NCBI GenBank assembly: GCA_016870035.1
Contig: VGCJ01000005.1
Location: 1-63,710 of the forward strand
Direction: 5' to 3'
DNA from: Alphaproteobacteria bacterium
GTDB taxonomy: Bacteria; Pseudomonadota; Alphaproteobacteria; Rhizobiales; Beijerinckiaceae
DNA length: 63,710 nt
The notes below the pieces were generated by a model. The model was not told the origin of the DNA, did not search any database, and saw only the letters and a list, made by a program, of their open reading frames with translations. Positions 34,991 to 44,424 of the stretch are shown here, piece by piece. How positions within the stretch are numbered: the first letter of the stretch is position 1; every line of letters starts with the position of its first letter. Both the position numbers and the translations under genes were made by a program.

Positions 34991-37147
34991 TTATAACACG
35001 TGCGTTTGCCGATAGCCACGACGTTCATTTAAACGATCAAGCACATTGATTGCCGCGTCGGACACGACCGTACCCGGCGGAAAGATGGCATCAGCGCCTG
35101 CATTTTTGAGCGCTTCAAAATCTTGCTCGGGGATCACGCCGCCGACCACGATCATAATGTCTGAACGGCCTGATTGATCCAATGCAGCTTTAAGTGCGGG
35201 CACAAGTGTCAGATGACTAGCCGCAAGCGTTGACACGCCGACCACATGAACATTTTTCTCAATCGCTTCTTTCGCGGCTTCCTCGGGTGTTGAGAAGAGA
35301 TCGCCGACATCGACGTCAAAGCCGAGATCAGAGAATGCGGATGCAATCACTTTCTGCCCGCGATCGTGTCCGTCCTGACCCATTTTCGCGACGAGAATGC
35401 GCGGCAGGCGACCGTCATTTTCTTTGAAAGATGCAACCATATCGCGCGCGCGGTCGAAGGCTTCATTGAGTGCGCCAATTTCTTTGCTATAAACGCCCAT
35501 GACGACATCGGCGACAGCCTTGTGGCGTCCGAATGCCTTCTCAAGCGCCATGGAAATTTCGCCGACAGTGGCTTTCGCGCGTCCGGCATTGATCGAGAGT
35601 TCAAGCAGATTGGCGTTTCCGCGTGCGCCGTCTTCAAGCGCTTTCAATGCGGCTTGCGTGTCGGTTTCATTGCGTTCGGCGCGGAGGCGTTTGAGTTTGT
35701 CGATTTGCTGGGCAAGCACTGCGGAGTTATCAACTTTCAAGACGTCGATCTGCTGCTTGTTTTCAGGACGGTAGATATTCACGCCGATGACAGCTTGCGT
35801 GCCGGAGTCGATACGCGCTTGTGTACGTGCTGCCGCTTCTTCGATGCGGCGTTTCGGAATGCCGGCATCAATGGCTTTCGCCATGCCGCCTAACGCTTCG
35901 ACTTCTTCGATATGCGCCCAGGCTTTTTCAGCGAGTTCCGCCGTCAAGCGCTCGACATAATGCGATCCGCCCCACGGATCGATGATGCGCGTTGTGCCGC
36001 TTTCCTTTTGCAAAAAGAGCTGCGTATTGCGGGCAATGCGCGCCGAGAAATCCGTCGGTAGGGCAAGTGCTTCGTCGAGCGAATTGGTATGCAGCGACTG
36101 CGTATGGCCTTGCGTTGCCGCCATCGCTTCAATCTCGGTACGAATGACATTATTGAAGACATCCTGAGCCGTGAGTGACCAGCCGGAAGTCTGGCTGTGC
36201 GTGCGCAAAGGCAGGCTCTTCTCGCTCTTCGGGTTGAACTGCTTGACGAGTTTCGTCCAGAGAAGGCGCGCAGCGCGGAGCTTTGCGACTTCCATGAAAA
36301 AATTCATGCCGATGGCCCAGAAGAACGAGAGACGCGGGGCAAACGTGTCGATGTCTAATCCTACAGCAATACCGGCGCGGATATAATCGACACCATCAGC
36401 AAGCGTGTAAGCGAGTTCGAGATCCTGCGTCGCACCTGCTTCTTGCATGTGATAGCCGGAAATCGAAATCGAATTGAATTTGGGCATATGCGTCGACGTG
36501 TAGGAGAAAATATCCGAGATGATGCGCATCGATGGCGCAGGCGGATAAATATACGTATTTCTCACCATGAATTCTTTGAGGATATCGTTCTGGATTGTGC
36601 CGGAGAGCTTTTCTTGCGCCACGCCCTGTTCTTCAGCAGCGACGATGTAAAGCGCGAGCACCGGCAGAACCGCCCCATTCATCGTCATCGACACGCTCAT
36701 CTCGTCAAGCGGAATGCCCGAGAACAGAGTGCGCATGTCGTAAATAGAATCAATCGCAACACCAGCCATGCCGACATCGCCTTTGACACGCGGATGATCG
36801 GAATCATAACCACGATGCGTCGCAAGATCGAACGCGACCGAGAGACCCTTCTGGCCTGCAGCGAGATTGCGGCGATAGAAGGCATTTGAATCTTCAGCCG
36901 TCGAGAAGCCCGCATATTGTCGGATCGTCCAGGGTTGATTGACATACATGGTGGGGTAAGGGCCACGCAGATAAGGTTGCGCGCCCGGAACGGAATCGAC
37001 GAAGCTCAAGCCCTTGCGATCCGCTTCCGTGTAGATCGGCTTTACCGCAATACCTTCGGGTGTCATCCAGTCGGATGTGCTGCCGCTCTGTGTTGGTACA
37101 TTTGTCGCGACGAATGATGCTTTCGAGAAATCAGGGATACGGGTCAT
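34991..37147 (-). CDS. scpA: Methylmalonyl-CoA mutase, large (catalytic, B12-binding) subunit
   Basis: The 718-residue protein has the full catalytic barrel ([33 protein letters not shown]) and a C-terminal cobalamin-binding domain with [10 protein letters not shown] (DxHxxG) and the downstream VVGVIPEQD-like end. It is the size of E. coli ScpA/MutB. It interconverts R-methylmalonyl-CoA and succinyl-CoA in propionate and branched-chain catabolism. The small-subunit gene overlaps its start by 4 bases (ATGA), so subunit synthesis is coupled. No epimerase, propionyl-CoA carboxylase or meaB gene is in the window. Confidence 0.93.
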   Translation of the reverse strand: MTRIPDFSKASFVATNVPTQSGSTSDWMTPEGIAVKPIYTEADRKGLSFVDSVPGAQPYLRGPYPTMYVNQPWTIRQYAGFSTAEDSNAFYRRNLAAGQKGLSVAFDLATHRGYDSDHPRVKGDVGMAGVAIDSIYDMRTLFSGIPLDEMSVSMTMNGAVLPVLALYIVAAEEQGVAQEKLSGTIQNDILKEFMVRNTYIYPPAPSMRIISDIFSYTSTHMPKFNSISISGYHMQEAGATQDLELAYTLADGVDYIRAGIAVGLDIDTFAPRLSFFWAIGMNFFMEVAKLRAARLLWTKLVKQFNPKSEKSLPLRTHSQTSGWSLTAQDVFNNVIRTEIEAMAATQGHTQSLHTNSLDEALALPTDFSARIARNTQLFLQKESGTTRIIDPWGGSHYVERLTAELAEKAWAHIEEVEALGGMAKAIDAGIPKRRIEEAAARTQARIDSGTQAVIGVNIYRPENKQQIDVLKVDNSAVLAQQIDKLKRLRAERNETDTQAALKALEDGARGNANLLELSINAGRAKATVGEISMALEKAFGRHKAVADVVMGVYSKEIGALNEAFDRARDMVASFKENDGRLPRILVAKMGQDGHDRGQKVIASAFSDLGFDVDVGDLFSTPEEAAKEAIEKNVHVVGVSTLAASHLTLVPALKAALDQSGRSDIMIVVGGVIPEQDFEALKNAGADAIFPPGTVVSDAAINVLDRLNERRGYRQTHVL

Positions 37148-38595
37148 GATGCAGCTCCCAGTTTCGGCATTTTCGCTTCAAACCGCTCAGCAATGCGCGA
37201 TGCAATCAGAGGTTCGAATTGTGTGTTTTCCAGAGCTGCGAGCGAAGGCATGGGCGCGAGAACAGTTATCGGCTTTTCATGTGCATCGGGGAACAAAGTG
37301 ACGCCAAGGATCGCTGCTCCTTTACTTTCAATCGCCGCGTGACGTTCTGCTGCAATGGTTCTCACACGCGCTTGAATTGCGCCTTTGTGTAATGCTTCAA
37401 CAACGCCGCCATCTTGCTCAATAGATTGAAATTCGGACCATGCTTTTTCAACAAGCGCATCAGTCAAAGCTTCATATCCGCCTGCACCAGCAGCCGGATC
37501 AGCAACGCTTGCGAGATGCGATTCCTGCGCGAGCACCAGTTGCGTATTGCGCGCCAAGCGCCGCGCGAACCCATCGGCAAGACCAATCGCCGATGTGAAG
37601 GGCAAAACCGAAATCGCATTCGCGCCGCCAATCGCGGCCGCAAAACATCCCATACCGTTGCGAAGCAAGTTCACCCATGCATCACGCGTTGTGAGCATGC
37701 GGGATGCCGTTTCTGATGTCATGAAAATTGGCTTTGGCGTGGGTCCACATTGGGTCTCGATTCCCGCCCAGAGTTTGCGCAAGGCGCGATGTTTGGCAAT
37801 TGACAGGAATTGGTCACCATCGCTCGCAAGGCGAAACTCGATCATCGCGCGCGCATCATCAAGTGCAATGCCGGAGGCTTCAAGTCCACGAAGATAGAAA
37901 ATGGCAGAGGCTAAGACAAATGCAAGCTCCTGCGCTTCGGATCCGCCTGCTGCATGCACACCGCGGCCGTCAGCCGCTATGAACGGACCTTTGAAGCCCT
38001 TACCAATCAAATCATTCACCGCGGCCGAGACATTTTTCGCCACTTGTGCACCATCACCATGCAATACGCCGATGCGCGCGCCCGTGCCAATCGGATTCAA
38101 TCCGAAACGCACACGCACAGTGTTCGCCGGAAAGCCGAGCGCCTTGCAGGCATCGGCAAAGGCATGCGCGTCGTTACGTCCACGCGGACCGCAATCAAGC
38201 GCGATGTCGATTCCGGCATCGAGATAAACACCTTTCAGAATATCGGCGACGAGTTCGGCTTTTGCGTCGATGCCGAAACCGTTCGCTCCTATCGAGTCGT
38301 TGAAAACAAGCGTCAGGCCATTCGCGCCATTCTCTAAATCGGTGAGCGCTTGCTTATTGGCGCGTGTCGCATCGGCATCATCAATGCGTTGCATGATCGC
38401 CCATGCGCTTCCTGCCGGACGTCCCGCAATCGGTGCGCGGCTTTCGGCCTTGGCATAAAGCGGCTCAATGCGGATACCATCTGCGGTTTTCGAGGTAAGG
38501 GTCTCATCGAAATCCGCGCCTTTCAGCACAGCTTCTGCGAGTTTCCGCCAACGGGCGAGATCGGTCACCGCCGGATCGTCTAGATGCAACGCCAT
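37144..38595 (-). CDS. mutA: Methylmalonyl-CoA mutase, small subunit (short form)
   Basis: The 483-residue protein follows the mutase barrel of Mut[36 protein letters not shown] is the barrel's conserved second half. It ends at about the barrel boundary, whereas many MutA proteins are about 600 residues with a degenerate C-terminal B12-like domain. The missing tail does not look like truncation by mutation, because the stop falls directly at the overlapping start of the large-subunit gene. It should be the noncatalytic partner of the heterodimer. Transcribed first in a two-gene operon. Confidence 0.85.
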   Translation of the reverse strand: MALHLDDPAVTDLARWRKLAEAVLKGADFDETLTSKTADGIRIEPLYAKAESRAPIAGRPAGSAWAIMQRIDDADATRANKQALTDLENGANGLTLVFNDSIGANGFGIDAKAELVADILKGVYLDAGIDIALDCGPRGRNDAHAFADACKALGFPANTVRVRFGLNPIGTGARIGVLHGDGAQVAKNVSAAVNDLIGKGFKGPFIAADGRGVHAAGGSEAQELAFVLASAIFYLRGLEASGIALDDARAMIEFRLASDGDQFLSIAKHRALRKLWAGIETQCGPTPKPIFMTSETASRMLTTRDAWVNLLRNGMGCFAAAIGGANAISVLPFTSAIGLADGFARRLARNTQLVLAQESHLASVADPAAGAGGYEALTDALVEKAWSEFQSIEQDGGVVEALHKGAIQARVRTIAAERHAAIESKGAAILGVTLFPDAHEKPITVLAPMPSLAALENTQFEPLIASRIAERFEAKMPKLGAAS

Positions 38596-38643
38596 GAATA
38601 GTCCCCTTAACTGAGCGGGACATTGCCATATTTTACCCTAGAG

Positions 38644-38665
38644 CCGCCACTTGGCACTTTGGCGG
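38644..38665 (-). terminator. Hairpin downstream of the hydantoinase-family gene
   Basis: CCGCCA (38644-38649) and TGGCGG (38660-38665) form a perfect 6-bp stem with a 10-base loop in the 88-base gap after the hydantoinase-family gene and before mutA. There is no T-tract on the minus strand, so termination is uncertain. Confidence 0.3.
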
Positions 38666-38683
38666 AGTGATCAGAGGGAATTT

Positions 38684-40687
38684 TCAGGAGTGGGCGAGGC
38701 GCGGGCGGCCTGCAGCGACCGCGATGATTCGGCTTTCGACGAAGATTTCCTGCCCGTCGGTGAAAGCGGAGACATCTTTGCGGTCGACCGCGATGTCGAT
38801 GTCGTCTGCGCCAGCCGCTTCCGCGCGCTTGGCGAGATCGGCTTTGAGGCCCGAGATCGCCGCTTCAGCAGCAGCTTCGAGATCCGTGAAATCATGTTTG
38901 TCGCTCGGCCCGTGTACACGGAAGCGACCGGGGCCAGGCGAAAGGATAACGCTTTCGCCCGTGATGCGCACATGACCGACAACCGCGCCAAGCGCATTGG
39001 CGACATCGGAATGTTCGGGCAGCACGACTTCGGATTCGAGGAAATCGCCGACCATCGGATAATAGGTCGGAGCAGACGCGCCGACGCCGACAATCGGCAA
39101 ATTGAAATCGAAGCGGATCGACGACACGCCGGTCTTCTTTTCAAGCGCGGCAATCATCAGCGGATGGCGGCTTGGATGATCGAGCATGAAACCATCTTCA
39201 TGCAGAGCAACATCCATCAGCGCTTCGCCGGAGCGGCGAACAAGGCGCGCGATGATCGCTTCAGCCACCGCTTCTGGCGTTTCAAACAGAACTTCACCTT
39301 TTGCACCACGTCGACGCGCCATTAGCGTTGCCGCTTGGCGCGCTGCATCGCCATCCCAGCCGGAATGAAGGCCAAGCACATGCGCGGCATCTGAAGGCGT
39401 GAGTGAGGAGATCAGCACAAGCCCGTTGATGACGAGGCGATTGAGCGCGCCCGTTTCCGTTCGTGTCTCTGCTACATCTTCAACAGCTTTTGGTTTGTCA
39501 TCGATTTTATCGAGCAGCTCTGCTTCAGCGGGCGAGAGGCCCGCGCGTGCAGCCTCCGACACAGGCATCGGCACAACAAAGCGCGCATCTGTCGGGCGTG
39601 CGACTTCCGCCCGCATCTGCTTTTCCAGTGAGGCATGCACCATGGCGCGATGCTCAAGCGCGAGAAGGCTCAGCGGCATTGCGCGGCGCGGGCCAAGCTC
39701 AAGCGTCACGCGCATGCCTTCTTCATGCAAGCGCACTTCACTATCACCACCGAGACCAATTGTGCGCATCGCGACAGCCTGCACCATGGTCTGATAGGGG
39801 CCGACACGCGCGCCGAGCGGATCGAGCCGCGGCGCACCATTTTTCATGATCGCAATATCGGTTGTCGTGCCGCCAATATCGGAGACGAGCGCATCTTGCG
39901 AACCCGTCAAAAACGCTGCGCCGACAAGCGTTGCGGCGGGGCCTGAGAGAATAGTTTCAATTGGCCGTTCACGCGCAACATCTGCGGCAATCAATGCGCC
40001 ATCGCCGCGCACGACCATGACGGGAGCTTTTATATTTCGCTCGTCAAGAAAACGCGCTGTCGCGCCGATGAGCCCGTCAATCAGCGGAATGAGGCGTGAA
40101 TTCAAAACACAGGTGAGCGCGCGGCGTGGGCCATCGAGCTGGCTTGTCAGTTCATGGCTGCATGTGACGGGCAAATGCGTGCGCGCACGAATATGATCGC
40201 GCATGCGAATTTCATGCTCCGGATTGCGTGTCGAGAAATAACCGGCAACGGCGTAACCGGTAACCGTTTTCCCTGCCCCATCAAGCCATGCATCAAGCGC
40301 CGCGAGATCAAGCGATGCGGCTTCATCACCCGTTACATTATGCCCGCCAGCGATGCGCACCATCGGATCATTGCCGAGCGCGGAAGCAAGGCCTTGGCGT
40401 TGAATATCACTTTCAGAGAAGCCGATCATCACAAGACCGATGCGGCGTTGCTGACCTTCAACAAGTGCATTGGTTGCAAGCGTAGTGGAGAGAGAAACAA
40501 GTTCGATTGTCGCGGCATCAATTTTAGCCGCGTCGATGACGCGCGTGACCGCACCTGAAATGCCGATGGCGAGATCATGGCGCGTCGTCAGAGACTTCGC
40601 TTTGGCGATCACTCGGCTCTGTTTGTCGTCAAACAGAACCGCGTCGGTATAAGTGCCGCCCGTGTCGATGCCGAGAAGAAGCGCCAT
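38684..40687 (-). CDS. Hydantoinase/oxoprolinase family protein (HyuA-like)
   Basis: The 667-residue protein has the ASKHA-type ATPase layout of the HyuA/5-oxoprolinase alpha family: LLGIDTGGTYTDAVLFDD (phosphate loop), SLSTTLATNALVEG, and VSDIGGTTTDIAIM in the second half. The usual partner HyuB is not next to it, so it may act alone or with a subunit elsewhere. Family members open cyclic amides (hydantoins, 5-oxoproline) or carboxylate ketones (acetone and acetophenone carboxylases) with ATP. The methylmalonyl-CoA mutase genes downstream on the same strand do not settle the substrate. The C-terminal third (SGEALMDVALHEDGF onward) is also intact. Confidence 0.82.
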   Translation of the reverse strand: MALLLGIDTGGTYTDAVLFDDKQSRVIAKAKSLTTRHDLAIGISGAVTRVIDAAKIDAATIELVSLSTTLATNALVEGQQRRIGLVMIGFSESDIQRQGLASALGNDPMVRIAGGHNVTGDEAASLDLAALDAWLDGAGKTVTGYAVAGYFSTRNPEHEIRMRDHIRARTHLPVTCSHELTSQLDGPRRALTCVLNSRLIPLIDGLIGATARFLDERNIKAPVMVVRGDGALIAADVARERPIETILSGPAATLVGAAFLTGSQDALVSDIGGTTTDIAIMKNGAPRLDPLGARVGPYQTMVQAVAMRTIGLGGDSEVRLHEEGMRVTLELGPRRAMPLSLLALEHRAMVHASLEKQMRAEVARPTDARFVVPMPVSEAARAGLSPAEAELLDKIDDKPKAVEDVAETRTETGALNRLVINGLVLISSLTPSDAAHVLGLHSGWDGDAARQAATLMARRRGAKGEVLFETPEAVAEAIIARLVRRSGEALMDVALHEDGFMLDHPSRHPLMIAALEKKTGVSSIRFDFNLPIVGVGASAPTYYPMVGDFLESEVVLPEHSDVANALGAVVGHVRITGESVILSPGPGRFRVHGPSDKHDFTDLEAAAEAAISGLKADLAKRAEAAGADDIDIAVDRKDVSAFTDGQEIFVESRIIAVAAGRPRLAHS

Positions 40688-40732
40688 GATATTTTATTCC
40701 AAACCTTAAACTTCAGCGCTTACGCAGACCGA

Positions 40733-41155
40733 TCATCGCCAGATCGGATATTGTTTGATGCCGTCGGTGATCTCGTACCAATCGGGTTTATCGGCAACAT
40801 AAATATGCTCGCAAATTTTGAGACCCGTCTTGCCGTCAAGCGATCCCGCAGTGATAGAAATCGTATCGCTATCAAAGCGACGCCAGAACAACGCGCTACC
40901 ACAATCCTGACAAAAGCCTCGTTCAGCCTGGTCTGAAGACTTGAACCATTTGAGACCTTTGGTCTCAACAAAACTCACATCAGCGCTTTTTGCATTTGAG
41001 GATGTGAAAAAATTACCGGTCTGCTTCCGGCATTGCGAGCAGTGACAGGCAACCACCTCGCGCATTTCACCCGCGACTTTAAACTTCACATGACCGCATA
41101 AACACCCTCCCGTCAGATGTTTCTGACCGTCTGCCATTGCGATTTTATCGGACAT
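40733..41155 (-). CDS. GFA-family protein (Cys-rich zinc protein)
   Basis: The 140-residue protein shows the glutathione-dependent formaldehyde-activating (Gfa/CENP-V) zinc pattern: TGGCLCGHVKF, VACHCSQCRKQTG and GFCQDCGSALFW, i.e. a set of Cys residues for two zinc ions. Many family members are uncharacterised and do not activate formaldehyde, so the name should not be read as function. The ATG at 41155 is preceded by GGGAGAG and fits the family start; the frame to 41200 adds an unlikely leader. No adjacent formaldehyde genes are present. Confidence 0.84.
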   Translation of the reverse strand: MSDKIAMADGQKHLTGGCLCGHVKFKVAGEMREVVACHCSQCRKQTGNFFTSSNAKSADVSFVETKGLKWFKSSDQAERGFCQDCGSALFWRRFDSDTISITAGSLDGKTGLKICEHIYVADKPDWYEITDGIKQYPIWR

Positions 41156-41244
41156 GGGGCTCTCCCTATATTGAACGCCAAGAAGAATGGTGGACCTCAT
41201 TATCTGTGACTATCGCGAATAAGACCCTTCAAAGAGAAACTGCG

Positions 41245-41799
41245 TCATGGCGCTTCCGCAAAGGTCAAACTCGTCTCGCCATAATCTCGCGTTTCAAGAA
41301 GGGTGATCCCGTCCGGCAGCACATCTGTCGCGCCGATCTTTTCCTCAACAATGATCAATGCGCGGGGCGCCAGCCACCCTCCTTTGAGCGCGCTGTTTAG
41401 AGCGCGCGCCGCAAGGCCTTTGCTATAAGGCGGATCGCAAAAGATGAGTGAAAATTTTTCATCGGGCGGCAACGGTCCGAGATGTGTTGCGTCACGGCGA
41501 TAGACTTTCGTGATGCCAGCGACACCAAGCGCATCAATATTGTCTTTGATCGCGCCCCGCGCAGCGGGCGCCTCTTCAACAAATTGCGCGAACACCGCAC
41601 CGCGTGAAAGCGCTTCCAATCCAAGCGCACCGGATCCTGAAAAAAGATCAAGCACACGCGTATCCGTGACACGATCATCATAGGCATGCGCCAACACATT
41701 AAAGAGTGTTTCGCGCAATCGATCCGAAGTCGGTCTGGTCGCCATTCCCGAAGGCGTTACAAGCACTCGTCCCTTGAAGCGACCCGCAACGATGCGCAT
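41245..41799 (-). CDS. rsmD: 16S rRNA (guanine966-N2)-methyltransferase
   Basis: The 184-residue protein begins MRIVAGRFKGRVLVTPSGMATRPTSDRLRETLFNVL, the RsmD signature, has the AdoMet loop LDLFSGSGALGLEALSRGA and the catalytic IFCDPPYSKGLA (NPPY-type motif, here DPPY). It methylates G966 of 16S rRNA in the 30S P-site region. I start at ATG 41799; the frame extends back 38 codons over the end of the rluB-like gene but without family similarity. The rluB-like gene stops 4 bases upstream, so rluB-rsmD form an rRNA-modification operon. Confidence 0.92.
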   Translation of the reverse strand: MRIVAGRFKGRVLVTPSGMATRPTSDRLRETLFNVLAHAYDDRVTDTRVLDLFSGSGALGLEALSRGAVFAQFVEEAPAARGAIKDNIDALGVAGITKVYRRDATHLGPLPPDEKFSLIFCDPPYSKGLAARALNSALKGGWLAPRALIIVEEKIGATDVLPDGITLLETRDYGETSLTFAEAP

Positions 41800-41803
41800 G
41801 GGT

Positions 41804-43750
41804 TTAACGCGAACGTGGCGGACGCGGACCCTTTGAACGCGGCGCGCCCTTGCCTTGTGGTGAGCGATCCGTGCGCCCTGACTCAGTGCGTGTTCGGTGG
41901 CTGAGTTTTTCAACCATCACACTTTTACCGCCGCGCGATTGGATGCGTCCGGCGCGTTGATGCGTGCGTTCGGCATTTTCAGCACGGGCTTGTTTGGGAT
42001 CAAATCCGCGACGTGGCGCTTTCGGCGTTGAGCGTGTGGTCATACGTTCTTGCACATCATCCGCACGCCAGATTTTTTTCTGGACTTCATTGCGATACGG
42101 ACGGGGAGAACGCGCGGGTTTTTCATCTCCACCCGCTTCAGGCGCTTTTGCTTCAAAACGTGCCGGGCGATCTTTGCGGTCACTGCGCGGAGCGTCACGA
42201 TCATTACGATCAAATTCGCGACGTGATGGACGTGAGTCATCGCGACCAAATTCACGACGTGGTGGACGCGCATCGCGTGTGTGCTCCTCACGACGTTCAA
42301 ATTTTTTCGGTGCGATGTCCTCGAAGTCTTCGTCATAGTTGAAAACCGGACCATTAAAATCAACACCAGAAGCCGTCACCATTTCGGGTGAAATTTGATG
42401 CCGCAAAAATCCGGTACGCACTTCTTCAACTGCACTTTCTGCCAATTCGCCCAATTGGAAAGGGCCAAATGACACGCGGATCAAACGATTGACCGCAAGT
42501 CCGAAATGCTCAAGCACGCGTTTGACTTCGCGATTTTTTCCTTCGCGTAACCCCAAAGTAAGCCAGACATTATCGCCCTTCTCGCGATCAAGCGTGGCTT
42601 CAATCGGGCCATAATGCATGCCATCAATCGTCACACCGTCTCTGAGTGTATCAAGAGTTGCTTGATTGATTTCACCAAAGCAACGCACACGATAACGACG
42701 TAACCATCCCGTTTCTGGCAATTCGATGATGCGCGCCAAACCACCATCATTGGTGAGAAGCAGTAAGCCTTCAGTGTTGATATCGAGACGGCCGACTGAA
42801 ATCAAGCGCGGCAGGCCTTTTGGCAATTGCGCGAAAGCAGTGGGGCGACCTTCCGGATCACGCGCTGTGGTCACAAGACCACGCGGCTTATGATAAAGAA
42901 AAAGTCGCGTGCGCTCGCGGAGAGGTAAGGGCTTGCCATCCACTTCAACGCGATCACTCGGCACAATATCGCGCGCGGGCGTTGCAAGCGTTTCGCAATT
43001 CACAACTACGCGGCCTTCGAGAATCCACGCCTCTGCATCACGACGCGAGCAAAGTCCCGCACGCGCCATGACTTTCGCGATACGATCACCTGGACGCGGC
43101 TTAGGCGCTGACCCAGGACGATTATGTCTTATACCGCGCCCGTCCGAAGGCCGGTCATGGAATTTGCCTTGATCGCGGGATGAGCCATCCCGCGGTGGGC
43201 GTGGACCACGAGGCCTATCCCCTTCGCGGCGTTCGCGGAAAGGGCGGTCGCCGGATGGGCGAGAGCGGAAAGGACGATCACCCTGGGGGCGGTCACGGAA
43301 TGGACGATCACCCTGGGGACGATCCCCCGCGCGTCGCTCACGCGGCGGTCTTTCTGATTTGGCAAAATCGGGACGATCAAAAAAGCTGCGACGCGGGCCT
43401 TTCGTGGGCGAGAAACGGCGCTTGCCGCCATCTCTTTCGCGCTGATCTGAAAAAGAGCGAGACTCTGAGCGGGGACCAGAATCAGCCTTCGCCCCCTCAT
43501 CACGCGGCTTTCTGGGGCGAAAAGCCCCTTTGATCATGGCTTCGCCAGAAGCGGGTCGATCCGGCCGACCTTCGGAGCGGCTGCGATCAAAACGTCCCCC
43601 TTCTGCGCGCGGACTTTTGAAACCGCGCCCCTCGGAACGGGGGCCACCCCGGGAAGGTCCACGCGGAGGGCCATTGCGGTCCCGATCAAAACCAGGGCCA
43701 CGCGGGGGGCGGCCTTTGCCGCCGCCACTCTTTCTATTGTCATCACTCAT
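41804..43750 (-). CDS. rluB: 23S rRNA pseudouridine synthase (RluB/RluE-like) with long disordered tails
   Basis: The core has an S4 RNA-binding domain starting near residue 221 (GDRIAKVMARAGLCSRRDAEAWILEG) and a pseudouridine synthase domain with GRLDINTEGLLLLTND, whose Asp is catalytic. The family core is about 250-290 residues, but this protein is 648: the first 220 residues are Arg/Gly/Asp/Pro-rich and include a 10-residue repeat (141-180), and the last 180 are again basic and Arg/Asp-rich. Such tails are common in Hyphomicrobiales and probably bind RNA. Start at ATG 43750; the open frame to 43939 is antisense to tadA. It isomerises a uridine of 23S rRNA, most likely U2605. Confidence 0.9.
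   Translation of the reverse strand: MSDDNRKSGGGKGRPPRGPGFDRDRNGPPRGPSRGGPRSEGRGFKSPRAEGGRFDRSRSEGRPDRPASGEAMIKGAFRPRKPRDEGAKADSGPRSESRSFSDQRERDGGKRRFSPTKGPRRSFFDRPDFAKSERPPRERRAGDRPQGDRPFRDRPQGDRPFRSRPSGDRPFRERREGDRPRGPRPPRDGSSRDQGKFHDRPSDGRGIRHNRPGSAPKPRPGDRIAKVMARAGLCSRRDAEAWILEGRVVVNCETLATPARDIVPSDRVEVDGKPLPLRERTRLFLYHKPRGLVTTARDPEGRPTAFAQLPKGLPRLISVGRLDINTEGLLLLTNDGGLARIIELPETGWLRRYRVRCFGEINQATLDTLRDGVTIDGMHYGPIEATLDREKGDNVWLTLGLREGKNREVKRVLEHFGLAVNRLIRVSFGPFQLGELAESAVEEVRTGFLRHQISPEMVTASGVDFNGPVFNYDEDFEDIAPKKFERREEHTRDARPPRREFGRDDSRPSRREFDRNDRDAPRSDRKDRPARFEAKAPEAGGDEKPARSPRPYRNEVQKKIWRADDVQERMTTRSTPKAPRRGFDPKQARAENAERTHQRAGRIQSRGGKSVMVEKLSHRTRTESGRTDRSPQGKGAPRSKGPRPPRSR
43211..43330 (-). 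repeat. Four tandem 30-bp units inside the rluB-like gene
   Basis: Residues 141-180 read as four decapeptides of the form x-x-[DSE]-R-P-x-G-D-R-P: AGDRPQGDRP, FRDRPQGDRP, FRSRPSGDRP and FRERREGDRP. The DNA units are near-identical 30-mers. Such in-frame repeats can expand or contract by slippage without a frameshift, so the tail length probably varies among strains. Confidence 0.7.
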
Positions 43751-43802
43751 GGCGCGCTGATAGCAGAGGAACGAGTGCGAAGCGAGGGGCGACGACGCAT
43801 CC

Positions 43803-44267
43803 ATGAGCCAAACGACCAAAAAGCCGATGGATCTGGCTCTTGATGCCGCCCACCAAGCTGCGGAGCGTGGCGAAGTGCCTGTTGGTGCCGTTATTGTGAA
43901 AGACGGTGCGGTGCTCGCTACAGCCGGCAATCGGACCATCGCCGATCATGACCCCACCGCCCACGCAGAAATTCTCGCGCTCCGCGAAGCGGCGCGGCTC
44001 ATCGGATCAGAGCGACTATTTAAGTGCGATCTCTATGTGACGCTTGAGCCTTGCGCGATGTGCGCAGGGGCGATTTCTTTCGCTCGCATTCGCAGATTGT
44101 ATTTTGGGGCAAGCGATCCAAAAGGCGGTGCGGTTGAACATGGTCCGCGTTTCTTCTCGCAACCCACATGCCATCACGCACCGGAAATCTATGGCGGAAT
44201 TGGCGAGTTAGACGCTTCCACATTATTAAAAAAGTTTTTTAAAGAGCGGCGAAATGAAAATACATGA
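43803..44267 (+). CDS. tadA: tRNA-specific adenosine deaminase
   Basis: The 154-residue protein has the cytidine-deaminase-fold zinc site of TadA: AHAEILALREAA (HAE, His ligand and Glu proton shuttle) and PCAMCAGAI (two Cys ligands), with the tRNA-loop contacts SEQ GASDPKGGAVEHG further on. It deaminates A34 to inosine in tRNA-Arg(ACG). It is divergent from the rluB-like gene across 52 bases. A hairpin with 8-bp arms, suited to both strands, follows before maeB. Confidence 0.92.
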   Translation: MSQTTKKPMDLALDAAHQAAERGEVPVGAVIVKDGAVLATAGNRTIADHDPTAHAEILALREAARLIGSERLFKCDLYVTLEPCAMCAGAISFARIRRLYFGASDPKGGAVEHGPRFFSQPTCHHAPEIYGGIGELDASTLLKKFFKERRNENT

Positions 44268-44374
44268 TGCATGGATGAAGCTGCTTCTCTTCCGGCCTTT
44301 CGCTCGGGCTCAAGGCGTTCGAAACTGACGTTTCTATTCCGGCCCTGCGCTTACGCTTCGGGCGTTCGAGTTTC

Positions 44375-44397
44375 AAAAATGTTCGCTGGACATTTTT
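44375..44397. terminator. Bidirectional terminator between tadA and maeB
   Basis: AAAAATGT (44375-44382) and ACATTTTT (44390-44397) form a perfect 8-bp stem with a 7-base loop; the A/T ends give a U-tract on either strand. A second, GC-only hairpin (CGCGCG, loop CAAAG, CGCGCG) follows at about 44402-44418. The two converging genes therefore share an end. The remaining part of the 157-base gap holds an imperfect GAAAC/GTTTC-type fold and no gene. Confidence 0.65.
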
Positions 44398-44424
44398 GCC
44401 GCGCGCAAAGCGCGCGAACAACCC

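Noticed and set aside
36443-36889. A 148-codon plus-strand frame opposite the mutase large subunit.
   Set aside because: Shadow of a conserved catalytic region; no ribosome site and no recognisable product.
38651-39325. Long open frames on the plus strand opposite the hydantoinase-family and mutase genes, some over 200 codons.
   Set aside because: They are antisense shadows of well-conserved genes with biased codons and match no family.
41800-41913. A longer RsmD with a 38-residue basic leader.
   Set aside because: The leader is the end of the rluB-like gene read in another frame; RsmD proteins begin MRIVAG.
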